Under the pieces are notes generated by a model that made no database searches, had not been told where the DNA came from, and saw only the letters and a program-made list of their open reading frames with translations. 64,000 bases of DNA from Meira nashicola (taxonomy: Eukaryota; Basidiomycota; Exobasidiomycetes; Exobasidiales; Brachybasidiaceae), in NCBI GenBank assembly GCA_001600355.1, contig BCJU01000004.1:930001-994000 (forward strand). The letters are read 5' to 3'. A program made the position numbers and the translations under genes. Below, piece after piece: positions 1 through 10,800 of this stretch (position 1 is the first letter of the stretch; each line of letters begins with the position of its first letter).

Positions 1-506
1 TCATCAATTGCATCAGCTGCACGTTCGTGATCAGCATCCCACAATTTAGTGGTAACGAATAATTCGTCACGTTGAACTTTGGAAGACTTAAGGAAATCCT
101 TGATAGCACGACCGACAGCTTCTTCATTTGCATAACGTGCAGCAGAGTCAACGTGACGGTATCCTGCCTCGAAAGCCCATTTGACGGCATCTTCGGTAGT
201 GTTGTCGTTAGGGGCCTTGTAGACACCTAAAGCGACTTGAGGAATGTAGTGACCAGAGTTAAGCTTAACTTTTTCAGTGGTGACCGAAGAACGACGACGT
301 TCACCGGATCCTTCGGTTTGCTTCTTCAAATCGGCCACAGAGGGACCGCCAGCAGCATCAGCAAAGTTAGACTGGAAAAAAGAATAAGAAATATTGTCAG
401 TATTTTGTGATCGTTGCAGGAAAGTGATCAGTAGACCATATCAAACTGATGACGATGGGCTTCGTACTGATTCACTATAAACTCATATTGATGTACTCAC
501 AGCCAT
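1..506 (-). CDS. Aldo-keto reductase, N-terminal part (cut by window edge)
   Basis: NADPH-dependent reductase of aldehydes and ketones; the exact substrate cannot be told. Exon 1 is only ATG GCT (506..501), followed by a 129-bp intron (500..372, GTGAGT to CAG). Exon 2 runs from 371 off the left edge. The readable 120 or so residues show the family N-terminus: a GVYKAP strand near residue 51, then GYRHVDSAARYANE with the catalytic Asp77 and Tyr82, and VTTKLWD with the catalytic Lys111. The catalytic His and the NADPH-binding C-terminal half lie outside the window. A roughly 35-residue Ser/Arg-containing leader precedes the barrel, longer than in many yeast members. The six-base first exon is a notable gene structure, shared with MET6 in this window. 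Family assignment is firm; the individual enzyme is not identified. Confidence 0.9.
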
Positions 507-1357
507 TGTGTTTGGTTTGTGATATAAAAAGAGGGAAACAGAGAATATCTATAGAAAGCGAGATTTCTAGATGATGGTGTTAGATTAGCAAGAGTTAAGA
601 GAATGATTGAGTTGCTTTTTAAACTTTCAGGGCCTCTTCAAAGTTCGATTCGTATCCGTGCATTTATTCGTATATGCCAACGCTCTGCTGGCGTAATTCA
701 AGAAGATTATCAATACAACCACTAAAATGTCACACAAATGTTTCGATCTACTACAAAAGGTACTGCTGTTGTCCTTGCCAAGACGCCGATTTTTGGGGAT
801 CGGTCAGTGCATGCTATACTGAAATCGCCTGTATGCGAACAGTTTGCACACAATCAAAATGGGAAGACAAGAAGGGGTTCAAAATGCTAAAACTTCGGGC
901 GTTAAAGCAGTATTTTTCTTGGTTCCATTCATTAGCTCCACTTGGTCGTAAATTCTGATTTTGGCGCCGCGCCTACCGGCTGACGACCGATATATCTTTT
1001 GCATTTCCAACCGCACACGGCAAACGCTTCATGATATGGAGACTATGTTCATGTATTATTGCCCACACCTTCGCGCGCACGCGGGACTTTCTCAGCCATG
1101 TCTAGCGTCAATGCACACACTCTCGGAAGAGGCCAAAAAAGGAGAATTTTATTCATTGCGTGAGAAGAACGAAACTTTTTCATGTATGTATGTACATACA
1201 TGCAGGCCAGGGGTCCAAAACAGAAACATTACCATAGCCAGCCAGGAGGCAAGTGTTAAAGAAGAAGATCAACAAAGAACCAAGCAAATCTGGGCTCAAG
1301 AGTGCTCAGGCACCAGTTGAATGTATACCCGATCGCACAAACGAAGCAGAGTTCACG
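507..1357. other. Spacer: AKR promoter and 3' flank of DUF6534 gene
   Basis: 851 bp without a believable gene. Open frames here start at non-ATG codons or have unlikely composition. The part next to 506 should hold the promoter of the leftward reductase. It contains a GGCGCC palindrome near 962 and a 16-bp palindrome at 1186..1201. No tRNA or repeat was recognised. Confidence 0.6.
1186..1201. repeat. Perfect 16-bp palindrome centred on GTAC
   Basis: ATGTATGTACATACAT reads the same on both strands. Shorter versions of the same core occur at 45729..45738 and 55550..55561, always in spacers. It could be a dimeric factor site or simply part of AT-rich low-complexity DNA. Confidence 0.55.
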
Positions 1358-3221
1358 TCATGCCGCATAAGGATTTGCCTTGCTTCCATCGGAGCCTTTC
1401 ACTACGGTGTCTTCTGATGAAATCGGTGGTGGATGAAGCGGTCTAGGGGAACTTTTGGGAGAATAAGAAATCTTGGGCGAACTTGAACCAGAATTTGGCA
1501 GCTGATTCGCAGGTGATGATGGAATCTTGGGTGAAGTGGTTGTAGTAGTCGTTGTGCGAACGTTACCAGGAAAACAGATAGAATCAGCCAAATAATCAAA
1601 ATGCTCGCTTTGTTGGGCTGCGTTCAATTGACCGATTCTTCCCATTGAATTACCGAGAGCGACCGAAGATGTGCTTTGCAAGGAAGATTTCGAAGGAGCA
1701 TAATAACCACATTCTTGTGGACGAGCAGGAGGCGTAGTGCTAGACAAGGGGACATTTTTGTTTGTACTTGGCAAAAAGCTCGATGGAAAGCTCGATGGAC
1801 CGTATCGCATCTCTACACTGCCTTGCAATCCACTTTCTTGTATAGCATTGCATTCGCTTGAATACTTTCGATTCACGCCTTTTTCGCACTTTTCATCGCA
1901 ATCTTCTGTATGGCCTGGTTGTGAGCTTTGTCGATGAATATCGTTCGATACGTCAAAAGTAGTAAAACCATAGCCTGGTGCAGCAGATTGTTCGCTAACA
2001 ATGTCATCATAATCGACTTGTTGTTGTTTGTTATCGCGAAGATTTAAGCTGAGAATCACGCTGTTAGAATAAATCTTGCTTAAGCTGAAGATCAGAAATT
2101 GGTAGTATGCAACGCCTGGATAAGTGGCTTGCAAAACCCAGATCAGGATTTGAAAAATTGCTGTCTGAAAAGTGTGATGATACGAGATTAGTATCATGTT
2201 AATCTTTGATAGTCGGGAGTGTTGTTTTACTCACTGCTGCTCCTGCTGGTACGATGATATATAGAATCTTTTTGATCTTGTCCTCAGTTGCTTTTACGCC
2301 CAATTTTGTACGAATAGAGTTCAACTTCCAAACCAATACCACCGTGATGATGATATCAGCAATGGCAGCAGAAGCCAGCCATGCATGAAACAATTTTCTA
2401 GCGATAAATTGTTTTTCAGGACCTTGGTGGTATTGCAAGGCTTCAAAGAATGAAGTTGCAGCGCAGCATGAAAATTGACACAAAGACAATGCGCCAATCA
2501 AAAGCACAAATCCATACATCTGATAGCGTGTGGTTGGTGACAATGACTCCTTCGTAAAAAGGGAATAAATGCGCCAGACATATAAGCCGTGAACGATGGA
2601 CGTGATGGAACAATCTGTCGTGGGAGATAAGTTATAATACATTTGTTCATTTTATTCAATCTCGCAAAACTCACCAAAGAACAACATGCCAAACGCAGAT
2701 GGGTTGTACGTAGGATCATGACCCCAATTCTTGATAATTTGCACGTAAGTAGTCCACGTTAAATAGCCACTTTTGATTTTATTTGGTGTCAATGATGTTA
2801 TTTGCTGTCTATGTCTGCTTTTTGGCCATTACTCACGTTGAAAAGCATTCGATGATGAATAACAACCAAACAATGTAACGAATCGGTGCAACGTTCTCCT
2901 TTTTGAAACGAGAAGTGTAGAACCACCTGTTGAGAAGGTTTTTAATGTCAGAACTTCCTATTGTAAGCACTCCATTCAACCCAATCGCTCACATTTGGAT
3001 GCAAAGACATGAAAACAAAGCCCAATTGAAAATGAGTCCGAAAAACGCACTCCACAAGATAGTTTGCGCCTAAATGCAAAAAAGAAAACCATGTCAATTT
3101 TGATCAGAAATATTCAAACACGTAAACTCACATAGAGATATGCTTCGTCCAAAGTGTAGTAGTCTCCATCGCCTGGTGACATGTCTGGCCATGTCGTTGT
3201 GGTGGAAGGATCTTCAATCAT
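1358..3221 (-). CDS. DUF6534-type seven-helix membrane protein
   Basis: Basidiomycete integral membrane protein of unknown function. Six exons can be read: 3221..3132, 3069..2993, 2926..2837, 2769..2675, 2614..2235 and 2164..1358, giving 512 residues. Introns are 60 to 69 bp and begin GTGAGT, or GTGAGC at 2992. The splice phases join without a stop. The first ATG in frame is at 3221. Hydrophobic helices follow one another from about residue 30 to 290, with the family hallmark (HAWLASAAIADIIITVVLVW, then an Arg-Thr-Lys loop) in exon 5 and the SKIYSNSVILSLNLR segment closing the seventh helix in exon 6. The remaining 210 or so residues form a Ser/Pro-rich cytoplasmic-type tail. The topology resembles a receptor, but no ligand or partner is known for the family. 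Family call is good; function is unknown. Confidence 0.85.
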
Positions 3222-4323
3222 TTTGATAAAGTCTGGGAATGGATGAAGTAAAGGAAAGGGATGCGTTTGGGGAAAGTGTGGGGAGAAGATTGAGATTGGG
3301 ATCAATTTGACCGTCGTCTTTATACCTTTTTACCATTTGATGGAATGTAAAGTATGTATCGTGTATTTATTTCGTTGTTCGGCCAATGTGACTTTTCTTC
3401 CAATCAAAATTCACTTCCTTCTCAAAGTGGGGATGTTGATCTGACCGCTTTGTGAGCAAAAGGACGGGATTTGAAAATATTTACTCCGAAAGCACAAAGT
3501 CAGTCCGAAATATCCATCAAAACCCTAATCAAAAAGAAACATTCTTTGATTCTTTGCATATTGTCCCCATTTCCTGCGGGGAATTGTGAGACTCTGATTC
3601 GTATTTTAGCACACTTTCTTTCATATCGGATAGGCTTGTCCACTTTGATCAATTATTAGGAATTTCTCATGCGTGACCCTTCCAATCACAACCGGAAGAA
3701 ATTGTGTATTCTTTCATTCTCCGCACGAAAAAATACAAAAAGTGTAAAAACAGTCAGGGGCCTTTTTTCTTCCGAAATCGACGGCGAAGTTAAATGCGAG
3801 CGAAAATGGTAGGTTAATGCACGACCTTATCGGCGGTCCGCTGTCAATTCTTAATTCACTGCGTACATGTACAAAATGTGCTAAATGCTTTTCACTAAAC
3901 ATTCGAAAGATAAGCAAAAGACAGGAAATTGAGTGAATTTTGTGAAATATTGAGTTTAACCGACAAGGATGCGTTGTTACCGATCATTAAGAGCAAACGC
4001 TGAAGCGTGTGTTTCCCTCAACCTGCACGTGGAGTAACGCGCTACCAAAGTGCTATTTAGCTCGCGTGCTTATTTTGCAGTATGTAAATGCACGAAAAGT
4101 GTTAGTTTTGCACTTTGACTGCATTTGCGCCTTTCGATAGGAAGCAATTGTAGAATTTCATCTTGCAATTGCATGGTGGGGGACAAATTTGCCCATTAAA
4201 ATACATAGTGAGTATATGCCTAATTCCCGGAGCCTAACATGTAACTTGAATCATTCACATCTTACGATTGGCGTATGTCTTTTACTCCATCACCCATCAT
4301 TCCTGATAGCCTTGGGAAAAAAG
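3222..4323. other. Divergent promoter region (DUF6534 and GBD/FH3 genes)
   Basis: 1.1 kb between two genes transcribed away from each other. AT-rich; no open frame here resembles a protein. An in-frame extension before 4324 begins at a non-ATG codon and is probably 5' leader. No repeat or RNA gene was seen. Confidence 0.55.
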
Positions 4324-6527
4324 ATGTCCACTTCAATAGCCGCTCCTGGCTCTCCCTCAAAATCCATCAGTACACTCCAAAGGTCCAATGCTATGACCAC
4401 TTCTATGGCCCATCATCAAAGGGAAAGATCCATTCCTGGCTCCGATCGTGGTCGATCTACTTTTGTCATTCCACCGCCACAACCACCTCGTCATGATCGG
4501 GTTAGTACACCTCCATCACCAGGCAAAGAGAATTATCCATTGCCATCAGATAACGGAAAGAGAATGTTATATGGCAATGCATTTGAAACCACACGATCCC
4601 CTACAAAGGTAACAAGCAAACCTGCTAAAGCAAGAGCTAGAAGCGTTTCACCCAGCAAAGGTATGCGTCTATTGGGTAAAGGTCGATCCAATGCACCTAC
4701 CATTCAAGATCAAGAGCTCAAACAGCGCGATTTACGACAAATCGATCATGAATATGTAGAAATGTTGGTGAGTATGCATGCTAAACAAAGTCTATTTATT
4801 ATACAATAAATCTCACCCTTCCTTCTCAACCCCCTTAGAACGAGATGCAAGTGCCAGCGACACTTATGCACAAGCTCATGACATTAGACGCAAAAGTGAA
4901 AGAATCCATGTTGAAAGGACAAGCGACACTCAACTTGGCATCTTTGAGCGCTGTTTCGAATGGCAAAGCAAGAAGTGCAATTCCGGACAAATTCATGCGA
5001 AGCAAGAGTAGCGTAAATCTTCAAGGAAGTGCTGATGAAGAATTTGAGAAACGATTGCCTTTTGCCAGTCAAAGTCGATCTGCTTCAGGAGAATCGAGCA
5101 GCTCAGCTGAAACAACAGGAGGACCATTCTCCTCTACCAATAGAAATGGAATCGGAATGCACAGCAATCCATCTTCTACCTCTTTAGTCAGCATGCGATC
5201 ACGCTCTGCAAGTTTCAGTAAAGATTCAGGCGTAGGAGTCATGACTGCTTCATATTATGCAACGATGTTAAAAGCAACTGATTCTTCAAGATTGGAAGTT
5301 GCCAAAGTGAAAAAGATGCGTGCTGTTTTATCGTCGGAAAGTCCTGCTTGGTTGGGTGAATTCTTTGAAGAAGGTGGATATGACGCAATGCTGTTCAGAT
5401 TACGAGAACTACTGGAAATGGAATGGAGAGAAGAACAACATGACGATCAACTTTTACATGAATTGTTGCGCTGTTTTGTTGCATTGACTTCTACCGAATG
5501 TGGAAGAAGAGCATTATCTTCTACCTCTCCGGCCCCTTATGCTGAATTGGCAAATTTGCTCTTCTCAGAAAAACGCCCTGGCGAACTTTCGACGAGGAAA
5601 TTATTGGTGGAATTGTTGATGATCCTACCTGATCTTCCCATACCGAGCGAAGAACTTCATAATCGCGTTTCTGATGTTTCTTCAAGCCGTGTGACATCTT
5701 CATTGTCGAATCGCATGGCCGAGAATGGTAAATTATCATTGCATTTTACCTTACTCGTCACTCTGCTGCACAATGCCCGCGATCCAAGCAAAGAAGCCAT
5801 CGTGGATTTCATTTCGGCAACACATACACCTCGGCCATTTAAAGGATGGGTTACTGAATTGCTAAACGTGAACAGAGATTATTTTTGGGTTTTCTGTCAT
5901 TCATCTAATCGATTTTGGGCATTGCAAGATGTGAATATCGACGAAGCACAAGCACCTAAAGTACCCGGAGGAATGACGGGTGGTGTTGAATTCGAAGCGA
6001 TGTCATACTTGACTTCTCAAGTGCGATTGATTAATCTAGTTGCACGTAGATTGCTAAAAGTTGAAAATGCCGCTCATGATTTTCATTCACTCCTCTTTGC
6101 TTCGGGTATCGAACGTCTATTGGCAATCACTCGAAAAGCATCACAAACATATTATCAACAATTGCATTTGGAACTTGCAAGATATTTTGATTTGACTAGA
6201 AAGGCAGGATTCCGCTTGCCTGTAGAATTGGAAGCATGGCAAAGTGTACCACAATTACTTCCAGTGACCTCATTAATGTCTTCTGAAAGAACATTCAAAT
6301 CTTCAACAGAATTTAAGCAAAGTACCGCTCCCAAAGAAACAAATGCACCTCTCGCACTACCTGATCTAGGTGCACCTTTATTCAACCCACATGCATCCCA
6401 ACAAGGTTCAAGTGGCACTTTGGTAGGAGATGCAGTGAAACGATGGGAGCAAAGAACAACAAAAACTCAACAAAAACAGCCACAAGATCAAAAATACGTT
6501 TGGTCTCCACCTCATGAGTGGTCCTGA
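4324..6527 (+). CDS. Lone formin-type GBD/FH3 (Rho-binding) protein, no FH2
   Basis: Probable Rho/Cdc42-family effector or scaffold. Two exons, 4324..4767 and 4839..6527, are joined over a 71-bp GTGAGT intron, giving 710 residues. Residues 1 to about 130 are Ser/Pro-rich and disordered. A diaphanous GTPase-binding segment spans the splice junction (EYVEML then NEMQVPATLMHKLM, residues about 143 to 175). After a Ser-rich linker, residues about 285 to 610 form a helical armadillo-like FH3 region (SPAWLGEFFEEGGYDAML is the start of the repeat block). There is no proline-rich FH1 or actin-nucleating FH2, and no such sequence follows the stop. Proteins of this layout occur in fungal genomes, some labelled Rid1 GTPase-binding proteins from memory of annotation. 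It is therefore probably a complete gene rather than a broken formin. The start is the first ATG of the frame. Confidence 0.75.
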
Positions 6528-7830
6528 TAAGTATGCATAACTTTTTCTTCTTGACCTTCTTCTTTAGTGTATATTATAGAAAATTAATAAAAAGAGTATA
6601 CGATTCACTCTCATCTCAATTAAATTTTTTTTAAACAACATCTATGAAAATCATTGCATCGTATGCAAGGGTTATAGAAGCATCCATGATCTACAATGAA
6701 AACGCCCAATCGATTTTCGGAAATTTGCTTAAACCCACAAATTGAACAATATGCAAGGAGAAGGAAGAAAAGCTTTATATAGTCTATATGCTGCTATTTA
6801 ATTTCCAAACTTATTGAATTGATTCAGGCAAGTTAGAAATTTTTAGCGTGACGCTAAACTGGCGCCGGCGTAATATGAGTTTTGCTCTGCTGGCCGTTGG
6901 CTTATGAAGATTGTTTGTTTGTTCTTAAGTATAGTTTGCTCCAAAATAAGGACGCATAAAGTTGAAACAGGCGGGACGCTGAAGATAGAGACAACTTTGA
7001 CGCCCCATCATCTGACCCCGATATACCCTTCTTTCTTCATTCGAATTTCTTCTATTACCAATGCTTGGTCATGAGGGTCAACGGATGAGAAATGTAATGT
7101 TTAAGCGGTGCGCATTAAAGCCTTCATTGAATTAACGACGATCATCCCCACGGCACCTGTACGGCTTCAAAAATTGCATTCGAAAAAGTAGGTATATTTT
7201 TTTTTTTAGGTAAAAGAGGTATTTCCTCTGTGCAAGTCTTTATTTTGATTCATTTTACCATTGTTTGTAAGAGCAAATTAAACAAAAGTGCTCAGATACA
7301 CATAAACTGATTTTTGACGCTAGTCTCAAAGGAAAGGTTGCATAGACCGAAATTCTCACATACTGTTTATATGCCTAAAGACGATCCGGTCTCTTTTAAA
7401 TCTTAACTTTCTCTTTGTCTTGCCTTGCGCTAGGCACTTACGCTAGATTCACGTTGTATGCATAGCGCGACACAGAATTGATATTCTGCGTGAGCCAGGT
7501 TTATGCTACTCATTAAAATTTATTATTATTAGAAGCACATTAATCACCATTTCACGCCAACGCTCTAGTCAATCTTGTTCACCATCATCATCTCTTTTCC
7601 CCGTTTAGTCCTCTTCATTTTCTTATAACTTTACCTTTTCAATTTTTGTTGGAATGGTGTAAGTAAACATCCATTCATTGCCATTCTTGCTTAAATTTGC
7701 TTCATTTTTGCTCCGTATACCAACACACTAGGAGTACGCCCGAGCCCGCTCAAGGTTGTAGCATATAGAGCTCTTTTCAGCATTGATCCCTATTTCAGCG
7801 CGTAAGAGCCTCTCATATTCTTCGTCAAAA
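6528..7830. other. Spacer and 5' leader of the DENN gene
   Basis: 1.3 kb of AT-rich DNA holding the 3' flank of the GBD/FH3 gene and the promoter and leader of the DENN gene. It has a GGCGCC palindrome and a GGCGTA element (6861..6872), a poly-T run near 7199, and a likely leader intron with a short upstream ORF (separate entry). Confidence 0.55.
7654..7768 (+). promoter_or_regulatory. Spliced upstream ORF and probable 5'UTR intron
   Basis: An ATG at 7654 is followed after five bases by GTAAGT; a matching acceptor CACACTAG ends at 7731, giving a 73-bp intron of the length usual here. Spliced, the frame runs ATG GTG AGT ACG and so on for 13 codons to TAG at 7766..7768. Unspliced it stops at once (ATG GTG TAA). 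The main start lies 62 bases downstream. Splicing itself is inferred. Confidence 0.4.
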
Positions 7831-10800
7831 ATGAGTTCTTCATACGATTCTTATTCAGTCAAATCCGTCCCCTCTACATCAAATCATTCTGATAAACGGA
7901 GATGGCGCGATTTAGGTTTATCAGGCGTAACGACATCTGGTTTTGCTAATTTACTGCGATCGGCAAGAAAGTCAACTGACAGTCTTCGTAGTGCAGCAAG
8001 TGCTACTAGCAGTAGAGCAAGATCTCAAACGCATTCACATAAAGGTTCAAACGCTACTTCAGTTTCTATCGAGAAAAATTCATATCGTAATTCTGTCAAC
8101 AAAGATTTACCACCCGATCCACGAACGCCTAACGAAGCAAACAACGATCCAACAAGAAGGTCAGATTCAAGTTCAGCTGCTTCGCGAATCATTCATGATG
8201 TGCCAGAAGAACCACCTCTAGAATATTTTGAAATGCCACCAGAAGCTGAATTGGATCCTTCTGTAAAATTGAATAAGCCTTCGACAAAAGCCGAAACACA
8301 ACAAATCGATCGTGAGCAAAACAATCGTACTCCAACAAACGAAAGTGAATATCGTAAACGTGAATTGACAAGTCCTACAGAATCCACTACCAGAAAACAT
8401 TCAATCACAATGGCAGACTTGCCTCCTTCAATCTCTTCACGCACCGCAAGTCTTGGCATGTTAGGCCAAGATGGCTTGCCGACAAGATCTTATTCGCATA
8501 CATCTGGCTTAAGCGAGGGCGGCCAAGTGCCCACATCATCGATAGCCGGCTGGACTGCTGAACAAGATGAAGTTGATACTCGCGAGGAAAGCGGTTCAAA
8601 GACACCCACAAATGATGACAAACAATCCGTTACAAACGCATCCGAATCTCTTCAACGTCTTGGATCATCTGCAAAATCAGTCGCTCGTAGAAGCTTCACT
8701 CGCATTCGAAAAAAGAGCAACGCATCTACTCACCAAGACTCGGCAAAGTCTGCCGCTGCAGCAATCTCTTCTAGTTCGCAACATCCGATGCCAGTCTCTG
8801 CTACAGACAATGTTGCAGCAGCAACAGCTTCCAGCAGTATTGGTGCAGGAACACAATGGGCTGGAAATAAGATTGGAGGAGGAGATGGGAATACGATTGC
8901 TCAGCTGTATGCTGTATTTGGTTTGCCTAAAGATCCATCCGTATGGACATTAGCTGAGGAAGATTGTGTGATTGGCGTTCATCATTTAGATGGTGCAATC
9001 GATAGATTTTGGAGACCGGAAGTGTTGGGTTGTTCGATTTGTCCTCCTCCAGCAGAAGTTTTGGGTCACACACAAGCTTCTTCAGCATCTTTAGATGAGC
9101 AATCTGGCGCAAGTAAATGGGAAGGTCGTACCAGCACGAAAGATGAAAAGAAATCGCAAAGCCCTAAATTCATTGAAATGAATGATGGTAGAGGTGCTAC
9201 TGAGAAAGCTGAAACTGCTCGCGTGTTAAGCAAAGCCCTTAAGCTTTCCTTCACTCGAGAAGTAGAAGTCGTAGCTGAACAAGGACATTATCCACCTAAA
9301 GCCACTTCACATACTTTCTCTTTCAGCGTGCCCACAATTCCAAGTTCCGGCGAAGCATACGAACGTACAGCAGATGGACGTAAAGTTGCTATGGCAACTG
9401 GTGTATCTGTTGGAGGTGCTGCAAATGGAGTTGGAGAGGGTTACGGTTTAACCTCGCATCGTAATGGGTCAAATAATGGGTACGGTAACAGCAATGATGA
9501 AGGACCCCGTTTGGCAACCTTTTACGGTGTAGCTTTGACAGTTTGGAGTGCTGCAGATGAGAAGAGAGCAAAAGTGATTCGAAAAGAATTAGCAAAAGCA
9601 AAGAAACAAAGCGGAGGTAATCTTTCCAAGAGTAATGCAGAAGAAGGAACAAATGGTACAGAAGCTGAAAGTTCTGGTCTGGCTGCTGCAAGAGGATCTT
9701 CTGATTCTGTCTTTTTCATGCCTTATGCTATTTGTATCGTTTCTCGATTCCCTCTTTACAATCTTTTGGGAGATTGGAACAAGATGGCTTGGCACAAGTA
9801 TAGCCGTAATATTGAAATGCACAATCAGCTCATGTCCACGATTCTACGACACCCTGCGCCAAGATTGGGTGAAGAGATCAGTGTTGGATCACCCGAGAAG
9901 GATGTTTCTTTCCACTGTACCTTCCCTGGAGCGGTAGAATGGGGAACAGGATTAATCGGTATCGATTTCACAATGTGGCCACTGTTCAGCACATTATCTC
10001 TTGATAACATCTTGACCATTTGCGAAATCGCATTGGGCCATAACGGTCGAATCTTGTTCATTTCTTCTCATCCCGCTTTGCTCGGTATGGCTGTTGAAAC
10101 TCTGCGCTATTTAGTTGAGCAAAGTGGATGGCGTGGTGTCGTTCATCAAATTTGCCATGCTCGCGATGTTCGAATTTATCTTGAAGATCCTGGCTCATGG
10201 ATCATTGGTATTAATGCAGAATTGCGTGGTTTAGTTCAACCACCTGCGCAAGTATGTACAGTGGATTTAGACATGAACCGTGTCACATGCAACAGTCCTC
10301 CTTTGAACGCAATCAGTACAAAAGGATTGCGTGAACGAAAACGCAAAAGGTTGCTACAAGCTGTCTACGTAAACAGTGTTGATTATCATCCACCTCGTGA
10401 ATTTATTGACGCTTATCCGGGTTCAAGATTCCGTCCTTTAAGTCGAATGATCACTCGCGATTTGAATTCTGCGTACGAACAATTACCTCAGCCTCAATGG
10501 TGGAATCAAACAGTTGTAGTGCAAGCTTTCGATAATGCATTACGAGAAGATCAAAAGTCTACCTTTTTGAAAAAGATGCTCAAATCTCGTCGTAATACCC
10601 GTTCAGTCGTTGCATCTGAATCAGAGATTGCTGCTATCATGGCTCTGCGTAAAAGAGCAAGTACATTTGTTGATGCACGCGATGGATTAGAGAACAAGAT
10701 TGGAAGATTGAATAAACGTTTAGCATTTTTGATGAGCGAATCTGAGATGTGGAGAGCACAATTTGGTAAAATTCAAGTTTTAGTCGATCGTTTGACGAAA

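Noticed and set aside
642..652. AGTTCGATTCG, close to a tRNA B box
   Set aside because: No A box or acceptor stem can be placed around it.
4324..6527. Broken formin pseudogene
   Set aside because: Both exons are intact, the stop is clean and no FH1/FH2 remnant follows; lone GBD/FH3 proteins are known in fungi.
7783..7830. Longer DENN protein beginning at 7783
   Set aside because: That position is TTG; the first ATG is at 7831 in good context.
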